From the NCBI GenBank assembly GCA_000432155.1, contig FR888507.1:1-64000 (forward strand): a DNA stretch of 64,000 nucleotides, read 5' to 3'. The stretch is from Eubacterium sp. CAG:274 (GTDB lineage: Bacteria > Bacillota > Clostridia > Lachnospirales > CAG-274). A program made the translations under genes and the position numbers. Below the pieces are notes generated by a model. It was not told the DNA's origin and did not search any database. It saw only the letters and a list, made by a program, of their open reading frames with translations. Below, one piece after another: positions 47,565 to 57,805 of the stretch (position 1 is its first letter; each line of letters begins with the position of its first letter).

Positions 47565-47624
47565 TTTAACCGCCTCCTATATTAATTGTGCAAATTGCCA
47601 ATTAAATTCAGTTATCTTACAACT

Positions 47625-47652
47625 ATTATACCATATTTTACTAATTTTGCAA
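47625..47652 (-). promoter_or_regulatory. Promoter of ppdK
   Basis: Minus strand: TTGCAA (47647-47652), 16-base spacer, TATAAT (47625-47630). Confidence 0.75.
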
Positions 47653-47689
47653 TACTATTTTTGTAAACAATTACAAGACTCAAATAAAA

Positions 47690-47731
47690 AAATTTGAAAA
47701 AAGGTGCATTGACACAATATCAATGCACCTT
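47690..47731 (-). terminator. Terminator of glyQS
   Basis: AAGGTGCATTGA (47701-47712) pairs with TCAATGCACCTT (47720-47731); minus-strand TTTTTTC follows. Confidence 0.9.
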
Positions 47732-47747
47732 ATCTTAAAAAGTATAA

Positions 47748-49130
47748 TTAAAATTCAATCTTCTTGAGAATGTAATCCTTTAATTCAGAAATCTTAATTC
47801 TTTCCTGTTCCATAGTATCTCTATCACGAACAGTTACGCAACCATCTTCCTTAGAATCAAAGTCATATGTAATACAATATGGAGTACCAATTTCATCCTG
47901 ACGACGGTATCTCTTACCAATACCCTGTGCATCATCAAAATCACAGTTGAAATACTTGCTAAGTTCTGCAAATACTTCGCCTGCTTCTTCAGAAAGCTTC
48001 TTAGAAAGAGGTAATACAGCAGCCTTGAAAGGAGCAAGTGCTGGGTGGAAATGTAATACAGTTCTTACATCGCCTTCGCCAATTTCTTCTTCATCATAAG
48101 CTTCACAAAGGAAAGCAAGTGTAACTCTATCTGCACCTAAAGATGGTTCAATACAGTATGGAACATACTTTTCATTTGTAGTTGGGTCAAAGTAATCCAT
48201 AGCTTCGCCAGAGTGTTCAGCATGAGCTTTAAGGTCGAAGTCAGTTCTTGATGCAACACCCCAAAGTTCGCCCTTACCAAATGGGAACATATATTCAATA
48301 TCTGTTGTAGCATTTGAATAGTGAGCAAGTTCAGCCTGTTCATGGTCACGAAGAACAATGTTCTTTTCGTCTACATTAAGGCTTAAAAGCCAATTTCTAC
48401 AGTATTCTTTCCAGTAGTTAAACCATTCAATTTCAGTACCAGGCTTACAGAAGAATTCAAGTTCCATCTGTTCAAATTCTCTAGTTCTGAAAGTAAAGTT
48501 ACCAGGTGTAATTTCATTTCTAAATGACTTACCAACCTGAGCAATACCGAAAGGAACTTTCTTTCTTGTTGTTCTCTGAACATTTTTAAAGTTTACAAAA
48601 ATACCCTGAGCAGTTTCTGGACGAAGATAAACAACATTCTTGCTATCTTCTGTAACACCAGCATGAGTCTTAAACATAAGGTTGAACTGTCTAATGCCAG
48701 TAAAGTTATGAGCACCACAGCTAGGGCAAGGAATATTGTGTTCATCAATATAAGCTTGCATTTCAGTTTCTGTCATACCGTCAGCTGAACCTTCAATACC
48801 ATTATCTTTCATAAAATCATCAATGATATTATCAGCTCTAAATCTTTCGTGACATTCCTTACAGTCCATAAGAGGGTCACTAAAGCCACCAACATGGCCA
48901 CTAGCTACCCATACTTCTGGGTTCATAAGAATTGCACAGTCAACGCCTACATTGTAAGGGCTTTCCTGAACAAACTTCTTCCACCAAGCTTTTTTTACAT
49001 TATTTTTAAGCTCAACACCTAAAGGACCGTAATCCCATGTATTTGCTAAACCGCCGTAAATTTCAGAGCCAGCATAAACAAAACCTCTGTTTTTAGCAAG
49101 TGCAACAACTTTTTCCATTGACTTTTCCAT
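47748..49130 (-). CDS. glyQS: Glycyl-tRNA synthetase, homodimeric type
   Basis: Charges tRNA-Gly. About 460 residues of the single-chain class II enzyme rather than the two-subunit GlyQ/GlyS form. GFVYAGSEIYGGLANTWDYGP near the N-terminus, YLRPETAQGIFVNF, motif 2 GKSFRNEITPGNFTFRTREF and motif 3 SLGADRVTLAFL are conserved. ATG 49130 is used, with AGGAGG at 49136-49141. Last gene of a run that starts at comM. Confidence 0.96.
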   Translation of the reverse strand: MEKSMEKVVALAKNRGFVYAGSEIYGGLANTWDYGPLGVELKNNVKKAWWKKFVQESPYNVGVDCAILMNPEVWVASGHVGGFSDPLMDCKECHERFRADNIIDDFMKDNGIEGSADGMTETEMQAYIDEHNIPCPSCGAHNFTGIRQFNLMFKTHAGVTEDSKNVVYLRPETAQGIFVNFKNVQRTTRKKVPFGIAQVGKSFRNEITPGNFTFRTREFEQMELEFFCKPGTEIEWFNYWKEYCRNWLLSLNVDEKNIVLRDHEQAELAHYSNATTDIEYMFPFGKGELWGVASRTDFDLKAHAEHSGEAMDYFDPTTNEKYVPYCIEPSLGADRVTLAFLCEAYDEEEIGEGDVRTVLHFHPALAPFKAAVLPLSKKLSEEAGEVFAELSKYFNCDFDDAQGIGKRYRRQDEIGTPYCITYDFDSKEDGCVTVRDRDTMEQERIKISELKDYILKKIEF

Positions 49131-49152
49131 TGTAATCCTCCTAAATGACAAT

Positions 49153-49344
49153 TTATATATCTTTATCAGGCATAACCATCATACAAACAATATAAAAAAC
49201 TATACCTAAGAATACACCACTTATTAAACTGATAAGAGCAAAAGCTACTCTTACAACAGTTTTATCAATATTAAAATATTCTGCGATACCCGCACAAACA
49301 CCACCTACAACAGCTTCACTTCTGATTTTATATAATCTTTTCAT
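49153..49344 (-). CDS. PspC domain small membrane protein
   Basis: 63 residues. KRLYKIRSEAVVGGVCAG followed by IAEYFNIDKTVVRVAFAL and one hydrophobic C-terminal segment form a bare PspC domain. Such proteins are linked to envelope stress sensing, but no partner is visible here. AGGAGG precedes the ATG. It lies 12 bases after radC and 22 before glyQS. Confidence 0.88.
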   Translation of the reverse strand: MKRLYKIRSEAVVGGVCAGIAEYFNIDKTVVRVAFALISLISGVFLGIVFYIVCMMVMPDKDI

Positions 49345-49355
49345 AATATTACCTC

Positions 49356-50096
49356 CTAATCAGCAGATATGTTGTATTTCAGACCAAGATATTTTTCCTT
49401 GGCAAAGCTAAAATTATTCTTCCAGTTTTTATCACAAACAATAATGTGGTCCAAAACTTTTATACCTAATGGTTCAAGACTTCTAATAATAGCAGTAGTG
49501 GCAACATAATCAGCATTAGACATTTCTCTATTGCCTGATGGATGATTATGACCTATTATAACAAATTTAGCTTTATTTATCAATGCTTTTTCGATCACTT
49601 TATCAATATACACTTTTGTTCCGTCTGTTGTGCCATCACTTATGTAAATATAATTTATTAATCGCTTATTAATATCTAAACACAAAAGCACAAAACTTTC
49701 AAAAGGTCTAGCTGACAATAATGTAGTCAAATATGCTGACGCCCTTGCAAAAGTATCCATTTGTTCTTTTTTAGAATAAAAGCTGTTTTCATAACGCCTT
49801 GCAATATGTGGCAACATAGATATTAAAACAGCAGCACCCTCTGTCAAATTACCTCTAGCCATTAAGTCATCAGCGCCTGCTGCCAATAAGTTATGAAAAG
49901 AGCCATATGTATCTAACAACTTATGTGCCATTTCATTAGTATCTTTCATAGGATATGCGTAAAACAAAAGCAATTCAACAATTTGGTATTCTTCAAAACT
50001 CTCTAAAGAATTTTCCTTTAAAAATCTTTGTCTTACTCTATGCCTGTGACCACTATGTATATTTTTCTTTTTAGGTTTCTTTTCTTTCTCATCCAT
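49356..50096 (-). CDS. radC: RadC family JAB-domain protein
   Basis: 246 residues: lysine-rich start, helix-hairpin-helix-like region (about 20-110), and a JAB/MPN metalloprotease-like domain with the zinc motif GHNHPSGN and the acidic residue in SNADY. Despite the name a DNA-repair role is not established for this family. Located between DUF402 and pspC in the DNA-processing cluster. Confidence 0.9.
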   Translation of the reverse strand: MDEKEKKPKKKNIHSGHRHRVRQRFLKENSLESFEEYQIVELLLFYAYPMKDTNEMAHKLLDTYGSFHNLLAAGADDLMARGNLTEGAAVLISMLPHIARRYENSFYSKKEQMDTFARASAYLTTLLSARPFESFVLLCLDINKRLINYIYISDGTTDGTKVYIDKVIEKALINKAKFVIIGHNHPSGNREMSNADYVATTAIIRSLEPLGIKVLDHIIVCDKNWKNNFSFAKEKYLGLKYNISAD

Positions 50097-50106
50097 TTAC
50101 GGACCT

Positions 50107-50574
50107 CTAATTAATATTTAATGGTGCTTGATATTTTTCAAAATCGCCAGAATATATTATTCTCAATAATTTATCTAAACGATAAAGTGCTTTTGTAATC
50201 AATTCTGTTGGTAAAATATGTTCCTCTAAAGCACGACCTATTTCGTCAACATCTACAACCTCTACTCTACCATCATTACGAATTATAACATCTGCTAATA
50301 AATCATTAAAAGTATATGTATCTCCGTCTTTTTCAGTTTCAATTATATCACAATACCAATAAACAATATTGTTATTGTCATCAAGAAATTTACTTACCTT
50401 AAATCCTTCTTTTATATAATAACAAGACATTCCATGAGTAAAATCATGGCGTTTTGTCAACACTTCCCATTTTGTTACTATGGCATCATCGGAAACAGAT
50501 ACAACCTTATCATCTTTCAATAAAATCTTTTCATCAGGTATAAATCTTCTACGATATAAAACTAATTCTGCCAT
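50107..50574 (-). CDS. DUF402 family protein
   Basis: About 155 residues. The MSCYYIKEGFKVSKFLDD and YWYCDIIET segments and the acidic ADVIIRNDGRVEVVDVDE match DUF402, whose members include nucleoside di/triphosphate phosphatases and RNA-associated phosphodiesterases. Exact substrate unknown. ATG 50574 follows AAAGGAGG; upstream residues of the longer frame are not part of the family. Ten bases separate it from radC. Confidence 0.85.
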   Translation of the reverse strand: MAELVLYRRRFIPDEKILLKDDKVVSVSDDAIVTKWEVLTKRHDFTHGMSCYYIKEGFKVSKFLDDNNNIVYWYCDIIETEKDGDTYTFNDLLADVIIRNDGRVEVVDVDEIGRALEEHILPTELITKALYRLDKLLRIIYSGDFEKYQAPLNIN

Positions 50575-50598
50575 ACATGCCCTCCTTTGCTTTATATT

Positions 50599-50640
50599 AT
50601 GTGTCCCGTTTACAAAATGCAAACGGGATTCATAACACAT
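50599..50640 (-). other. Intergenic hairpin between topA and the DUF402 gene
   Basis: TCCCGTTT (50604-50611) pairs with AAACGGGA (50621-50628); outer ATGTGT/ACACAT arms extend it. There is no T-run, so full termination is doubtful; it may stabilise or attenuate. Confidence 0.6.
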
Positions 50641-50643
50641 TAT

Positions 50644-52734
50644 TTATTCTTCTTCATTTTCTTTTTCTACATATTCTTTAGTGAAATTACATTCTGGATT
50701 GTTACAAGCAACTCTCTTAGTCTTTGTACCCTTTACCACAAGTACATCGCCACATTCCGGACAAATTTCCCCAGTTGGCTTATACCAAGAAATCATACTA
50801 CATTCCGGATTATGTTCACAACCAAAATACTTTCTGCCCTTTTTAGTTTTCTTTATTAAAACTTTGCCACCACAAATTGGACAGTTTACGCCAGCTTCTT
50901 CAAAAAGAGGTTTTGTATTTCTACATTCTGGGAAACCAGGACAAGCAAGGAACTTGCCGTACTTGCCATATTTCACAACCATATTTCTGCCACATTCTTC
51001 GCAAATAACATCTGTAACCTCATCTTGAATTTCTACATTTTCAACCTTTGCCTCTGCCTCTGCTAAAAGTTCAGCAAGTAAAGGATAGAAATCTCTTAAC
51101 ACTTGCTTCCATTCCATTTTACCGTCAGCAACCATATCAAGAGTATTTTCCATATCAGCCGTAAATTCAGCATTGATAATTGGTTCAAAGTTCTTTGTAA
51201 GTATTTCGTTTACAATTTCGCCTAATTCTGTTGAATATAAAAGTTTCTTTTCCTTTGTAACATAATTTCTGGCAAGAATTGTTGCAATAGTTGGTGCAAG
51301 AGTTGATGGTCTACCTACCTTTATATCATCAAGAGTTTTAATAAGTAATGCCTCTGAATATCTTGCAGGTGGCTGTGTGAAATGCTGATTGCCCTCAATA
51401 GTAACTGGCACTACAGTATCATTTTCCTGTATTTCAGGCATAGCCTTTTCATCGTCTAATTCTTCATTCTTTTTATATACAGCTAAATAACCGTCAAACA
51501 TAAGTGTTGAACCAGTTGCTCTAAATATATAATCATTTGCATCAATGTCTGCACTTACTGTTGCATACTTTGCTGGCATCATCTGACTAGCCATAAATCT
51601 TTCCCAAATAAGTTTATAGAGCTTATACTGGTCACGACTAAGGCTTTCCTTTATAGAATCAGGGTATCTCTGTGCTACTGTAGGTCTAATAGCCTCGTGA
51701 GCATCTTGTGCTGAACTATCTGTCTTATACTGCTTCTTTTCTCTAAGATATTCTTCGCCATAGCGTTTTGAAACTACATCTTTAGCCTGTTCATAAGCCT
51801 CATCAGATATTCTTACAGAGTCAGTTCTGATATAAGATACCAAACCTACTGTACCCTCACCCTCAATATCAACACCTTCATAAAGTTGCTGGGCAATTCT
51901 CATTGTCTTTTGAGGAGCAAAACCTAAAAGCTTTGATGCCTCTTGCTGCATTGTACTTGTAGTAAACGGAGCTGGGGCATTTTTAGCTCTAACACTTTTC
52001 TTTACCTTTTCTACAGTAAAGTCAGCATTTTCAACAGCTTTAAGGATTTTATCTGTTTCTTCCTTTGTATTTAATTCAATTTTGCCATTCTTATCTCCAT
52101 AGAACTTGGCAGGGAACTTTTTACCCTTTGTAGTTTTAAATGTAGAATCAATAGACCAATATTCCTGTGGAACAAAGTTTTCTATTTCTTCTTCTCTTTC
52201 ACAAATAAGTTTAAGTGCAACAGACTGTACTCTACCGGCACTAAGACCTTTCTTTACTTTTTTCCAAAGAAGTGGACTGATTTTATAACCTACTATTCTA
52301 TCTAATTCTCGTCTAGCCTGCTGTGCATTAACTAAGTCCATATCAATTTCTCTTGCTTCTTTTATAGACTTTTTAACTACATCTTTTGTAATTTCGTTAA
52401 ATGTAACTCTAGCTGTCTTTTCTGGGTCAAGTTTTAAGGCATATAATAAATGCCAACTAATTGCCTCTCCCTCTCGGTCAGGGTCAGTTGCCAAATAAAC
52501 CTTATCGGCTTTTTTAACTTCTTTACGAAGTTGTGCCAATATTTCCCCTTTTCCTCGTATAGTAATGTATTTAGGTTCAAAATCATTTTCTATATCAATA
52601 CCAAGCTCACTTTTGGGCAAATCCCTAACATGACCTTTGGTAGCAATTACTTTATAATTAGAGCCTAAAAAGCCATGTATATTCTTTGATTTTTCTGGTG
52701 ACTCCACTATAACCAGATATTTTTTCGCACTCAT
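50644..52734 (-). CDS. topA: DNA topoisomerase I
   Basis: Type IA topoisomerase relaxing negative supercoils. About 696 residues. Toprim start YLVIVESPEKSKNI, catalytic Tyr in VSYIRTDSVRIS, and LNAQQARRELDRIVGYKIS-type conserved core. Three C-terminal zinc-finger-like modules follow: CEECGRN, CPICGGK, CPECGDV, each with a later Cys pair. ATG 52734 with AGGAGG. It follows dprA closely, a common Firmicute order. Confidence 0.97.
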   Translation of the reverse strand: MSAKKYLVIVESPEKSKNIHGFLGSNYKVIATKGHVRDLPKSELGIDIENDFEPKYITIRGKGEILAQLRKEVKKADKVYLATDPDREGEAISWHLLYALKLDPEKTARVTFNEITKDVVKKSIKEAREIDMDLVNAQQARRELDRIVGYKISPLLWKKVKKGLSAGRVQSVALKLICEREEEIENFVPQEYWSIDSTFKTTKGKKFPAKFYGDKNGKIELNTKEETDKILKAVENADFTVEKVKKSVRAKNAPAPFTTSTMQQEASKLLGFAPQKTMRIAQQLYEGVDIEGEGTVGLVSYIRTDSVRISDEAYEQAKDVVSKRYGEEYLREKKQYKTDSSAQDAHEAIRPTVAQRYPDSIKESLSRDQYKLYKLIWERFMASQMMPAKYATVSADIDANDYIFRATGSTLMFDGYLAVYKKNEELDDEKAMPEIQENDTVVPVTIEGNQHFTQPPARYSEALLIKTLDDIKVGRPSTLAPTIATILARNYVTKEKKLLYSTELGEIVNEILTKNFEPIINAEFTADMENTLDMVADGKMEWKQVLRDFYPLLAELLAEAEAKVENVEIQDEVTDVICEECGRNMVVKYGKYGKFLACPGFPECRNTKPLFEEAGVNCPICGGKVLIKKTKKGRKYFGCEHNPECSMISWYKPTGEICPECGDVLVVKGTKTKRVACNNPECNFTKEYVEKENEEE

Positions 52735-52745
52735 TATACATCCTC

Positions 52746-53852
52746 CTACAGAACTTTTACATATTTCTGCCCTGACATTTTCTGTATCAGTCCTTGAACT
52801 TCTAACATAGTTAATGCACAAGACGCGTCCTGTATATTCAAATTAATCTTCTCTATTATTTCATCAATCGTAATTGGTTCATAATCCATACAATCATAAA
52901 CCAATTTTTCATTTGGTGCAAGACCATTTATTATTTTTCCTGAATTTTTAATATTTTCTTTTGTATTTTTAATAGGTATTGTTATGTTCAATTCCTCTAA
53001 AATATCCTCTGTTTTTGTAACAGCAGTTGCTCCAAGTCTTATTAAATTGTTAGTACCTCTACTAAGTCGACTTGTTATATTTCCCGGCAAAGCCATAACT
53101 GTTCTACCCTGTTCCAATGCGTGGTTTGCTGTTATCATTGTGCCACTTTTTTCATCAGCCTCAATAACAACAGTAACATCGCACATACCACTTATAATTC
53201 TGTTTCTTATTGGAAAGTTTGCTGGAAAAGCCTTTGTTCCTAAAGGAAATTCACTTATCAAACAGCCTTTTTCCATAACTTTATCTGCTAAATTGGTATT
53301 ACAAACAGGATAAATAGTGTCAATACCAGTACCTAAAACAGCAAAGGTAATACCTCCACCTTTTAAGCAACTGCTATGAGCTACGGCATCTGTACCCATC
53401 GCAAGACCACTTACAACGCATATGCCATTTTGTGCTAATTCTCTTGAAAATTTCTCACAACACATAGCACCATAGTCAGTAATTCGCCTTGAGCCTACAA
53501 TAGCTACACTTACCCTATCTTCTGGAACTATCTTTCCTCTTACATATATACCTAAAGGGGCATCTGGAATATACTTTAATTTTTCAGGATATTCTTCATC
53601 ATCTTCTGTATAAAATTTAGCATTAATATTGTTTAATTTTTCCAGTTCTTCATCGACAGAGTATTTATATCTACTAGCTACTATTTTTTCTATTGTAGTT
53701 TTATTTAAAATTTCAGAGTATTTTAAATCTTTACTATCTGCCAACCATAATTCTTGCCCACTACCAAAATAATCAAGCAATTTTCTTCTTGTAGACAATT
53801 TTATATTATTAAGTGAAGACAACCACATTATGTATTTATTATCACAATTCAT
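52746..53852 (-). CDS. dprA: DNA processing protein DprA
   Basis: Loads RecA onto incoming single-stranded DNA in natural transformation. About 368 residues: N-terminal helical region, Rossmann-like core with VAIVGSRRITDYG, SGLAMGTDAVAH, FPLGTKAFPANFPIRNRIISG, and a C-terminal winged-helix (ITIDEIIEKINLNIQDA). ATG 53852 with AGGAG eight bases upstream. Tightly between comM and topA. Confidence 0.95.
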   Translation of the reverse strand: MNCDNKYIMWLSSLNNIKLSTRRKLLDYFGSGQELWLADSKDLKYSEILNKTTIEKIVASRYKYSVDEELEKLNNINAKFYTEDDEEYPEKLKYIPDAPLGIYVRGKIVPEDRVSVAIVGSRRITDYGAMCCEKFSRELAQNGICVVSGLAMGTDAVAHSSCLKGGGITFAVLGTGIDTIYPVCNTNLADKVMEKGCLISEFPLGTKAFPANFPIRNRIISGMCDVTVVIEADEKSGTMITANHALEQGRTVMALPGNITSRLSRGTNNLIRLGATAVTKTEDILEELNITIPIKNTKENIKNSGKIINGLAPNEKLVYDCMDYEPITIDEIIEKINLNIQDASCALTMLEVQGLIQKMSGQKYVKVL

Positions 53853-53863
53853 ACAAATCACTC

Positions 53864-55393
53864 CTAATGTAGAGTAACTCTATCCAGATTTCTAAGTTGC
53901 AAAGCCTCAGCTATATGCCTTACCTCTATATTTTCGCTACTATCTAAATCTGCAATAGTCCTAGCTATTTTTAACAATTTATGGTATGCTCTTGCACTGA
54001 AATTAAGTCTGTCAAAAGCTGTTTTCATCATTTGTTTTTCACTTTCGCCCAAAGCACAATATTTTTCAATCAAAGGGGCTGAAAGTTGCGAATTAAAGAA
54101 AATATTGTCATTCTTATATCTTTCTAACTGTATTTTTTGAGCTTTTATAACTCTCTCTTTTATTTCTGATGAACTTGTGCCAGCCTCTTTACTTTCCAAA
54201 TCCGAATACTCTACAGCTGAAGCCTCAATTTGAATATCAATTCTATCCAACAATGGTCCACTTATCTTTCCCATATATCTTTTAATTTGGCTAGGAGAAC
54301 AGGTACATTTATCAGAATATCCATGATAGCCACAAGGGCAAGGATTCATTGACGCCACAAGCATAAGGTTAGCTGGATATGTCATTGTACCATTAACTCT
54401 GGAAATAGTAACCTTACAATCCTCCAAAGGCTGTCTTAATTCTTCTAAAACATTTCTTCTGAATTCTGGTAATTCATCTAAAAACAGAACACCATTATGA
54501 GAAAGACTTACTTCTCCAGGCTTCGGTATTCTACCTCCACCTACCATAGCTGAGCCAGAAATAGTATGGTGTGGTGCTCTAAAAGGTCGTTTTGTAAAAA
54601 GTGCATCTCTATTTCTCAAAAGTCCCGCTACAGAATATATTTTTGTAATTTCTAAACTTTCTTCCATAGATAAATCCGGCAATATAGTTGGAAGTCTTTT
54701 TGCCATCATTGTCTTTCCAGAACCAGGAGGTCCTATCATAAGTACATTGTGCATACCAGCAGCAGCAATCTCCAAAGCTCTTTTTACATTTTCCTGCCCT
54801 TTTACATCAGCAAAATCATTTGTTTCCTGTTCTTTATTATTAAAAAATGCCTCTATGTCAACAATTCTAGGTTCAATTTTTATTTTACCATTAAAGAAAT
54901 CTACAAGCTGTGATACAGAACTAACTGGATATACAGAAATATCGTTTACCAAAGCAGCCTCATCGGCATTTTCACAAGGAACAAAGCATCTTTTAAAACC
55001 ATTGTCCCTTGCAGAAAGTACCATAGGCAAAACTCCGTCAACAGCCTTTACTCTACCATCAAGAGATAATTCTCCTATAAAAATACTATCACTAATATCC
55101 TTACATTTTATAATACCTATGGTACTTAATATACCTAAAGCTATAGGTAAATCATAGGCTGGACCTTCTTTTCTTGTATTTGCCGGTGCAAGATTTACTG
55201 TAATTTTCTTTACAGGGAAAGTATAGCCTGAATTTTTAATTGCTGTCCTTACTCTCTCTTTAGACTCTTTTACAGCACTATCTGGAAGTCCAACAGTTTC
55301 AAAACTAGGTAAACCTTGACTTGTATCTACCTCAACTTCAACTGTGTAACCATTTACCCCCATAAGTCCAGACGAATAAATTTTAGCTACCAA
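53864..55393 (-). CDS. comM: ComM/YifB Mg-chelatase-like AAA+ protein
   Basis: 509 residues: N-terminal Lon-protease-like fold (about 1-170), AAA+ core with Walker A GPPGSGKTMMAKRLP, and the Cys-bearing NPCPCGYHG ... CTCSP segment before SGPLLDRIDI. ComM helicase aids branch migration in transformation in other bacteria; the dprA neighbour fits. TTG start with GAGGGG. Confidence 0.92.
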   Translation of the reverse strand: MVAKIYSSGLMGVNGYTVEVEVDTSQGLPSFETVGLPDSAVKESKERVRTAIKNSGYTFPVKKITVNLAPANTRKEGPAYDLPIALGILSTIGIIKCKDISDSIFIGELSLDGRVKAVDGVLPMVLSARDNGFKRCFVPCENADEAALVNDISVYPVSSVSQLVDFFNGKIKIEPRIVDIEAFFNNKEQETNDFADVKGQENVKRALEIAAAGMHNVLMIGPPGSGKTMMAKRLPTILPDLSMEESLEITKIYSVAGLLRNRDALFTKRPFRAPHHTISGSAMVGGGRIPKPGEVSLSHNGVLFLDELPEFRRNVLEELRQPLEDCKVTISRVNGTMTYPANLMLVASMNPCPCGYHGYSDKCTCSPSQIKRYMGKISGPLLDRIDIQIEASAVEYSDLESKEAGTSSSEIKERVIKAQKIQLERYKNDNIFFNSQLSAPLIEKYCALGESEKQMMKTAFDRLNFSARAYHKLLKIARTIADLDSSENIEVRHIAEALQLRNLDRVTLH

Positions 55394-55420
55394 TACTATC
55401 CCCTCACTTTTGTTTATAAA

Positions 55421-55442
55421 ATAACATTATCTTAAATGTTAT
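55421..55442 (-). terminator. Probable terminator of rnr
   Basis: ATAACATT (55421-55428) pairs with AATGTTAT (55435-55442); the minus-strand tail TTTTATA is short. Confidence 0.55.
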
Positions 55443-55466
55443 CACTATATCCTTTCATTTGCAACA

Positions 55467-57608
55467 TTAATTTTCTTCTTGTGCAAATTCAAAGTCAATC
55501 ACTCTATCAATCAGGCTTGCTCTCACAAGCGTAACCTTTACCTTATCGCCAATAGTATATGTCTTATGAGTATGCTCTCCCATATATGACATACTATCTT
55601 CATCATAGATATAGTAATCATCATACAAATCATCAGTTGATACCATACCCTCAACAGTATTTTCAAGTTCTACATATATTCCCCAAGAAGTAACACCTGA
55701 AATAATACCGTCAAATGTTTCTCCAATTTTATCCTGCATATATTCAACAATTTTATATTTATCTGTTTCTCTTTCAGCATCTTCTGCTTTTCTTTCATTT
55801 ATAGAACATTGAAGTGCTACTTGTGCAAGGGTTCTATTATATTTGCTTATTCTTTTATCTGTCAATTCTCCTGTTAAATACTGACTTATAATTCTGTGAA
55901 TTTGTAAATCCGGGTATCTTCTAATAGGAGAAGTAAAGTGGCAGTAATATGTGGCTGCCAAGCCAAAGTGCTTGCCATTTTCAGCAGTATATCGAGCTTG
56001 TTTGAAACTGCGTAATGTCATTCTATGAATAAGCAATTCCTCTGGTTTTCCCTTAGCCTGTTCCAACATTTTTTGGAAAGACTTTGGATGTGTCGCATTA
56101 CCTTTTAATATATATCCCATTTTACCGATAAAGTTTTCAAGCTGTTCTACCTTTTCTTCATCAGGTACTTCGTGAGTTCTGTACACAAAAGGTAATTCAA
56201 GCCAGAAAAATCTTTCGGCTATTGTTTCATTAGCTGCAAGCATAAATTCTTCAATAATACTTGTGGCTACATTTCTTTCTCTTTTTACAATGTCAATAGG
56301 CTTACCATTTTCATCAAGTATAATCTTTGCTTCGTCAAATTCAAACTCAATAGCTCCTCGCTTTATTCTCTTTTCTAAAAGAATATTTCTAAGTTTTTCC
56401 ATATTTTTAAACATGGGCATTAAATCTTCATATTCTTTTAAATACTCAGAATTTTCATTTGTAAGTAAATCATATACTACATTGTATGACATTCTTCTGT
56501 TTACATTTATAACAGCCTTTTTAATATCAGAATTTATGACTGTACCTTTTTTATCTATTTCCATAATACAGCATAAAGTAAATCTATCTTCTCCGGCATT
56601 AAGAGAACAAATACCGTTTGACAATTTATGAGGTAACATAGGTATAACTCTGTCTACTAAATATACACTTGTACCTCTTTTATAAGCCTCTTTATCCAAA
56701 GGAGAATTTTCTGTTACATAATGAGAAACATCTGCAATATATACGCCTAATTTATAGTTACCATTTTCAAGAACTTCTACAGAAACAGCGTCATCAAGGT
56801 CTTTTGCATCTTCCCCATCAATAGTAACCATTGTCACATCTCTTAAATCTTCACGCTTTTTAGCTTCTTCTTGGTCAATAACACTTGGAATACTTTCTGT
56901 CTGTTTCATTACATCTTCAGGAAAATCAGTAGGAAGATTAAATTGTCTTATTATTGAAAGAATATCAACGCCTGGGTCATCAATATGTCCTAGTATTTCA
57001 ATAATTTTACCCTCTGGATTTTTTCTCTTTTGTCCTGCTGGCTTAGTAATTTTCACTACTACTTTATGACCTGTAACTGCTCCCATACTATCTCCAGAAG
57101 AAATGAAAATATCGTCTGCTATTTTCTTGTCATCAGGAATAACAAAGCCATAACCCTTTACGCTTTGGTAAGTACCGACTATACCGTCCATACCTCTTTT
57201 GATTATTTTTACGACTTCGCCCTCTTGTCTTTTTCCTCTGGAACTTGGATTAAGCTTAACCATTACGGTATCTTTGTGCATGGCATTATTCATAGCATTA
57301 GCCGGAATAAAAATGTCTTCCTCAAGACCATCAACCTTTACAAAGCCAAAGCCTCGGCTATTTCCTGTAAGCTGTCCTACATACAACTTTAGTTCTTCAG
57401 GTTTCATAATTTTACCTTTTTTAGACTTTATTATTTTACCCTCTTTTTCTAAATCTTCTATAATATTAGAAAAAATCTCTCTGTCTTCATGAGGTACCTG
57501 CATTATTACCTCAATATCTTTCAATCCCATAGGGAAATAATCTTTACTATTTATAAATTCCAAAACTTTTTCTTTTTTTTCTTCATATAAAATATTGTTT
57601 TCGTCCAT
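55467..57608 (-). CDS. rnr: Ribonuclease R
   Basis: 3'-5' exoribonuclease that degrades structured RNA. 713 residues: winged-helix start, two cold-shock domains (GNSRGFGFVKVDG, then GYGFVIPDD), RNB catalytic domain with TIDGEDAKDLDDAVSVE (metal-binding Asp cluster) and HYTSPIRRYPDL-like HFTSPIRRYPDLQIHR, and an S1 domain (about 625-705). The secG-rnr order is typical, but smpB does not follow here. Confidence 0.97.
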   Translation of the reverse strand: MDENNILYEEKKEKVLEFINSKDYFPMGLKDIEVIMQVPHEDREIFSNIIEDLEKEGKIIKSKKGKIMKPEELKLYVGQLTGNSRGFGFVKVDGLEEDIFIPANAMNNAMHKDTVMVKLNPSSRGKRQEGEVVKIIKRGMDGIVGTYQSVKGYGFVIPDDKKIADDIFISSGDSMGAVTGHKVVVKITKPAGQKRKNPEGKIIEILGHIDDPGVDILSIIRQFNLPTDFPEDVMKQTESIPSVIDQEEAKKREDLRDVTMVTIDGEDAKDLDDAVSVEVLENGNYKLGVYIADVSHYVTENSPLDKEAYKRGTSVYLVDRVIPMLPHKLSNGICSLNAGEDRFTLCCIMEIDKKGTVINSDIKKAVINVNRRMSYNVVYDLLTNENSEYLKEYEDLMPMFKNMEKLRNILLEKRIKRGAIEFEFDEAKIILDENGKPIDIVKRERNVATSIIEEFMLAANETIAERFFWLELPFVYRTHEVPDEEKVEQLENFIGKMGYILKGNATHPKSFQKMLEQAKGKPEELLIHRMTLRSFKQARYTAENGKHFGLAATYYCHFTSPIRRYPDLQIHRIISQYLTGELTDKRISKYNRTLAQVALQCSINERKAEDAERETDKYKIVEYMQDKIGETFDGIISGVTSWGIYVELENTVEGMVSTDDLYDDYYIYDEDSMSYMGEHTHKTYTIGDKVKVTLVRASLIDRVIDFEFAQEEN

Positions 57609-57765
57609 ACAAAACCCTCCTCTATGTAGTTTATGTATTTAATCTGCCTTAAAGCTAGTATAAATATTCCAATAATATATAATTTTACATATTCTTTGAT
57701 TTAAGTTTATCACACTATAATTAAAACCACAAGTAACAAATTAACTTTGAGATTTACAAATGTAT

Positions 57766-57794
57766 AAAAAAAAGAGAGGAATTATCCTCTCTTT
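57766..57794 (-). terminator. Terminator of secG
   Basis: AAAGAGAGGA (57771-57780) pairs with TCCTCTCTTT (57785-57794); long minus-strand T-run. The 57609-57765 gap below it is AT-rich and presumably holds the rnr promoter, which I could not fix. Confidence 0.9.
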
Positions 57795-57805
57795 CGCAAT
57801 AGAAA

